7,144 nucleotides of DNA, from the NCBI GenBank assembly GCA_963169475.1, contig CAUJFT010000089.1, forward strand, positions 1-7,144. The letters are read 5' to 3'. The notes under the pieces were generated by a model that was not told the DNA's origin, did not search any database, and saw only the letters and a program-made list of their open reading frames with translations. The stretch is from Bacteroidota bacterium. GTDB taxonomy: Bacteria > Bacteroidota > Bacteroidia > J057. Position 1 is the first letter of the stretch. Each line of letters starts with the position of its first letter. The position numbers were made by a program, and so were the translations under genes. Shown piece by piece: positions 6,514 through 7,144 of the stretch.

Positions 6514-6636
6514 CTTTTTTATAATTGTTTTCAGATAAATTCATAAAAATAAGGCTAAATGACTATATTTCTTTTGTTTGTGTCTGGTAGCTAAGGAAGT
6601 TAAGCATGATATTTATGTTGTTTCTTACGATTCATA

Positions 6637-7144
6637 CTATTTTCTCTTTTCGTGGTAATATTTCAGTACCCCTTCAAAATATGCTTCTGCTACCATTCTT
6701 ACACGGGAAGAGGTTTGCATCTCCCCCACTGTAATTAGGCGTTGATTTAGCCAAGCGGATTCGGTGATATTATCCTGACAAAGACTCTCTCCATAACAAA
6801 GTACCCCTTTTACATTACGAGTTAAACTAAGGTTGCGGGCATATACGCCGGGTTTTCCTACGAGAATACAAGAGCGATTAAGATAGCCAAGACTATCCAT
6901 AGGAGTAACAGCAGGGACGCTTAGTTTCTGAATAAACGCTTGGGTTATTTTGTCTGAAAACGTAATAGACTCCTTCAAATCTTCGGTAAGCAGTAACCTT
7001 AAAAAGGCACACCTATCTTCTATTTTAGATAATTCATTGGCTTTAAAACTGCCGGGTACAAAGGTCATGCAATAATTTTTATCTGTAGTAGTCAGATAAT
7101 TTTCGCGGTCGCGGACTTCCCAATTAGGTCCGTGTACGTTGTAG
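6637..7144 (-). CDS. Probable N-acetylmuramoyl-L-alanine amidase (Amidase_3), C-terminal part
   Basis: The frame is open through the right edge. An internal ATG lies at 7068, but 25 further in-frame codons precede it, so the true start is outside the window. 168 residues are visible, ending at TAG. The order of elements fits the end of the Amidase_3 zinc amidase fold: a helix SDKITQAFIQKL, then GVYARNLSLTR in the place of the 'RGVK...L.VLR' segment, then GVLCYGESLCQDNITE in the place of the strand and loop that carry the catalytic Glu ('LVE..F.SN..E'), and a final helix VAEAYFEGVLKYY like the closing 'A.AI..GI..Y' helix. The glutamate of CYGE (about visible residue 119) would be the catalytic one. 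The N-terminal zinc-binding residues are outside the window. Such enzymes cleave the amide bond between muramic acid and the peptide in peptidoglycan and act in the periplasm. The match is from motif memory, not alignment. The gene is on the same strand as rpmI but separated by about 200 bases and a promoter. Confidence 0.55.
   Translation of the reverse strand, partial: YNVHGPNWEVRDRENYLTTTDKNYCMTFVPGSFKANELSKIEDRCAFLRLLLTEDLKESITFSDKITQAFIQKLSVPAVTPMDSLGYLNRSCILVGKPGVYARNLSLTRNVKGVLCYGESLCQDNITESAWLNQRLITVGEMQTSSRVRMVAEAYFEGVLKYYHEKRK

Overview
This is a 7.1-kb stretch of chromosome from a member of the Bacteroidota, most likely near the Chitinophagia/Sphingobacteriia side, though the class is only an inference. 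Three things point there. The best promoter fits the Bacteroidota pattern (TTTG, 19-nt spacer, TAnnTTTG) exactly. The proteins look like that phylum, including a lysine-rich lipoprotein leader and a helix-hairpin-helix tail of the kind I recall on Bacteroidota ribosomal protein L21. Starts do not depend on strong Shine-Dalgarno sites. Base composition is moderate and AT-leaning.

Layout, left to right. Positions 1-840 (+) hold the C-terminal part of a secreted or surface protein of unknown function. Positions 841-1115 are non-coding; they carry a perfect 19-bp hairpin at 870-911 and no promoter I trust. Positions 1116-2546 (+) encode a phytoene-dehydrogenase-like FAD oxidoreductase. Everything further right reads leftwards on the minus strand. 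In transcription order from the right edge: the C-terminal part of a probable N-acetylmuramoyl-L-alanine amidase; a clear promoter; rpmI (L35); a hairpin-bearing gap; rplT (L20) with an extra C-terminal domain; an intrinsic terminator; a glyoxalase II-like metallo-hydrolase; a small lipocalin-like lipoprotein; and nuoN. The oxidoreductase and nuoN converge at about 2550-2600. No gap exceeds 300 bases.

Functional units. rpmI and rplT form a two-gene ribosomal operon with its own promoter and terminator. The hydrolase and lipoprotein genes lie 26 bases apart and are probably cotranscribed. nuoN encodes a proton-pumping subunit of respiratory complex I but stands apart from other nuo genes, behind a probable promoter of its own and with a TTG start.

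Most of the window is ordinary housekeeping sequence. The notable item is the L20 protein fused to a helix-hairpin-helix domain. The separation of rpmI-rplT from infC and of nuoN from nuoM are lesser points. I see no mobile element, CRISPR array, tRNA or defence system.
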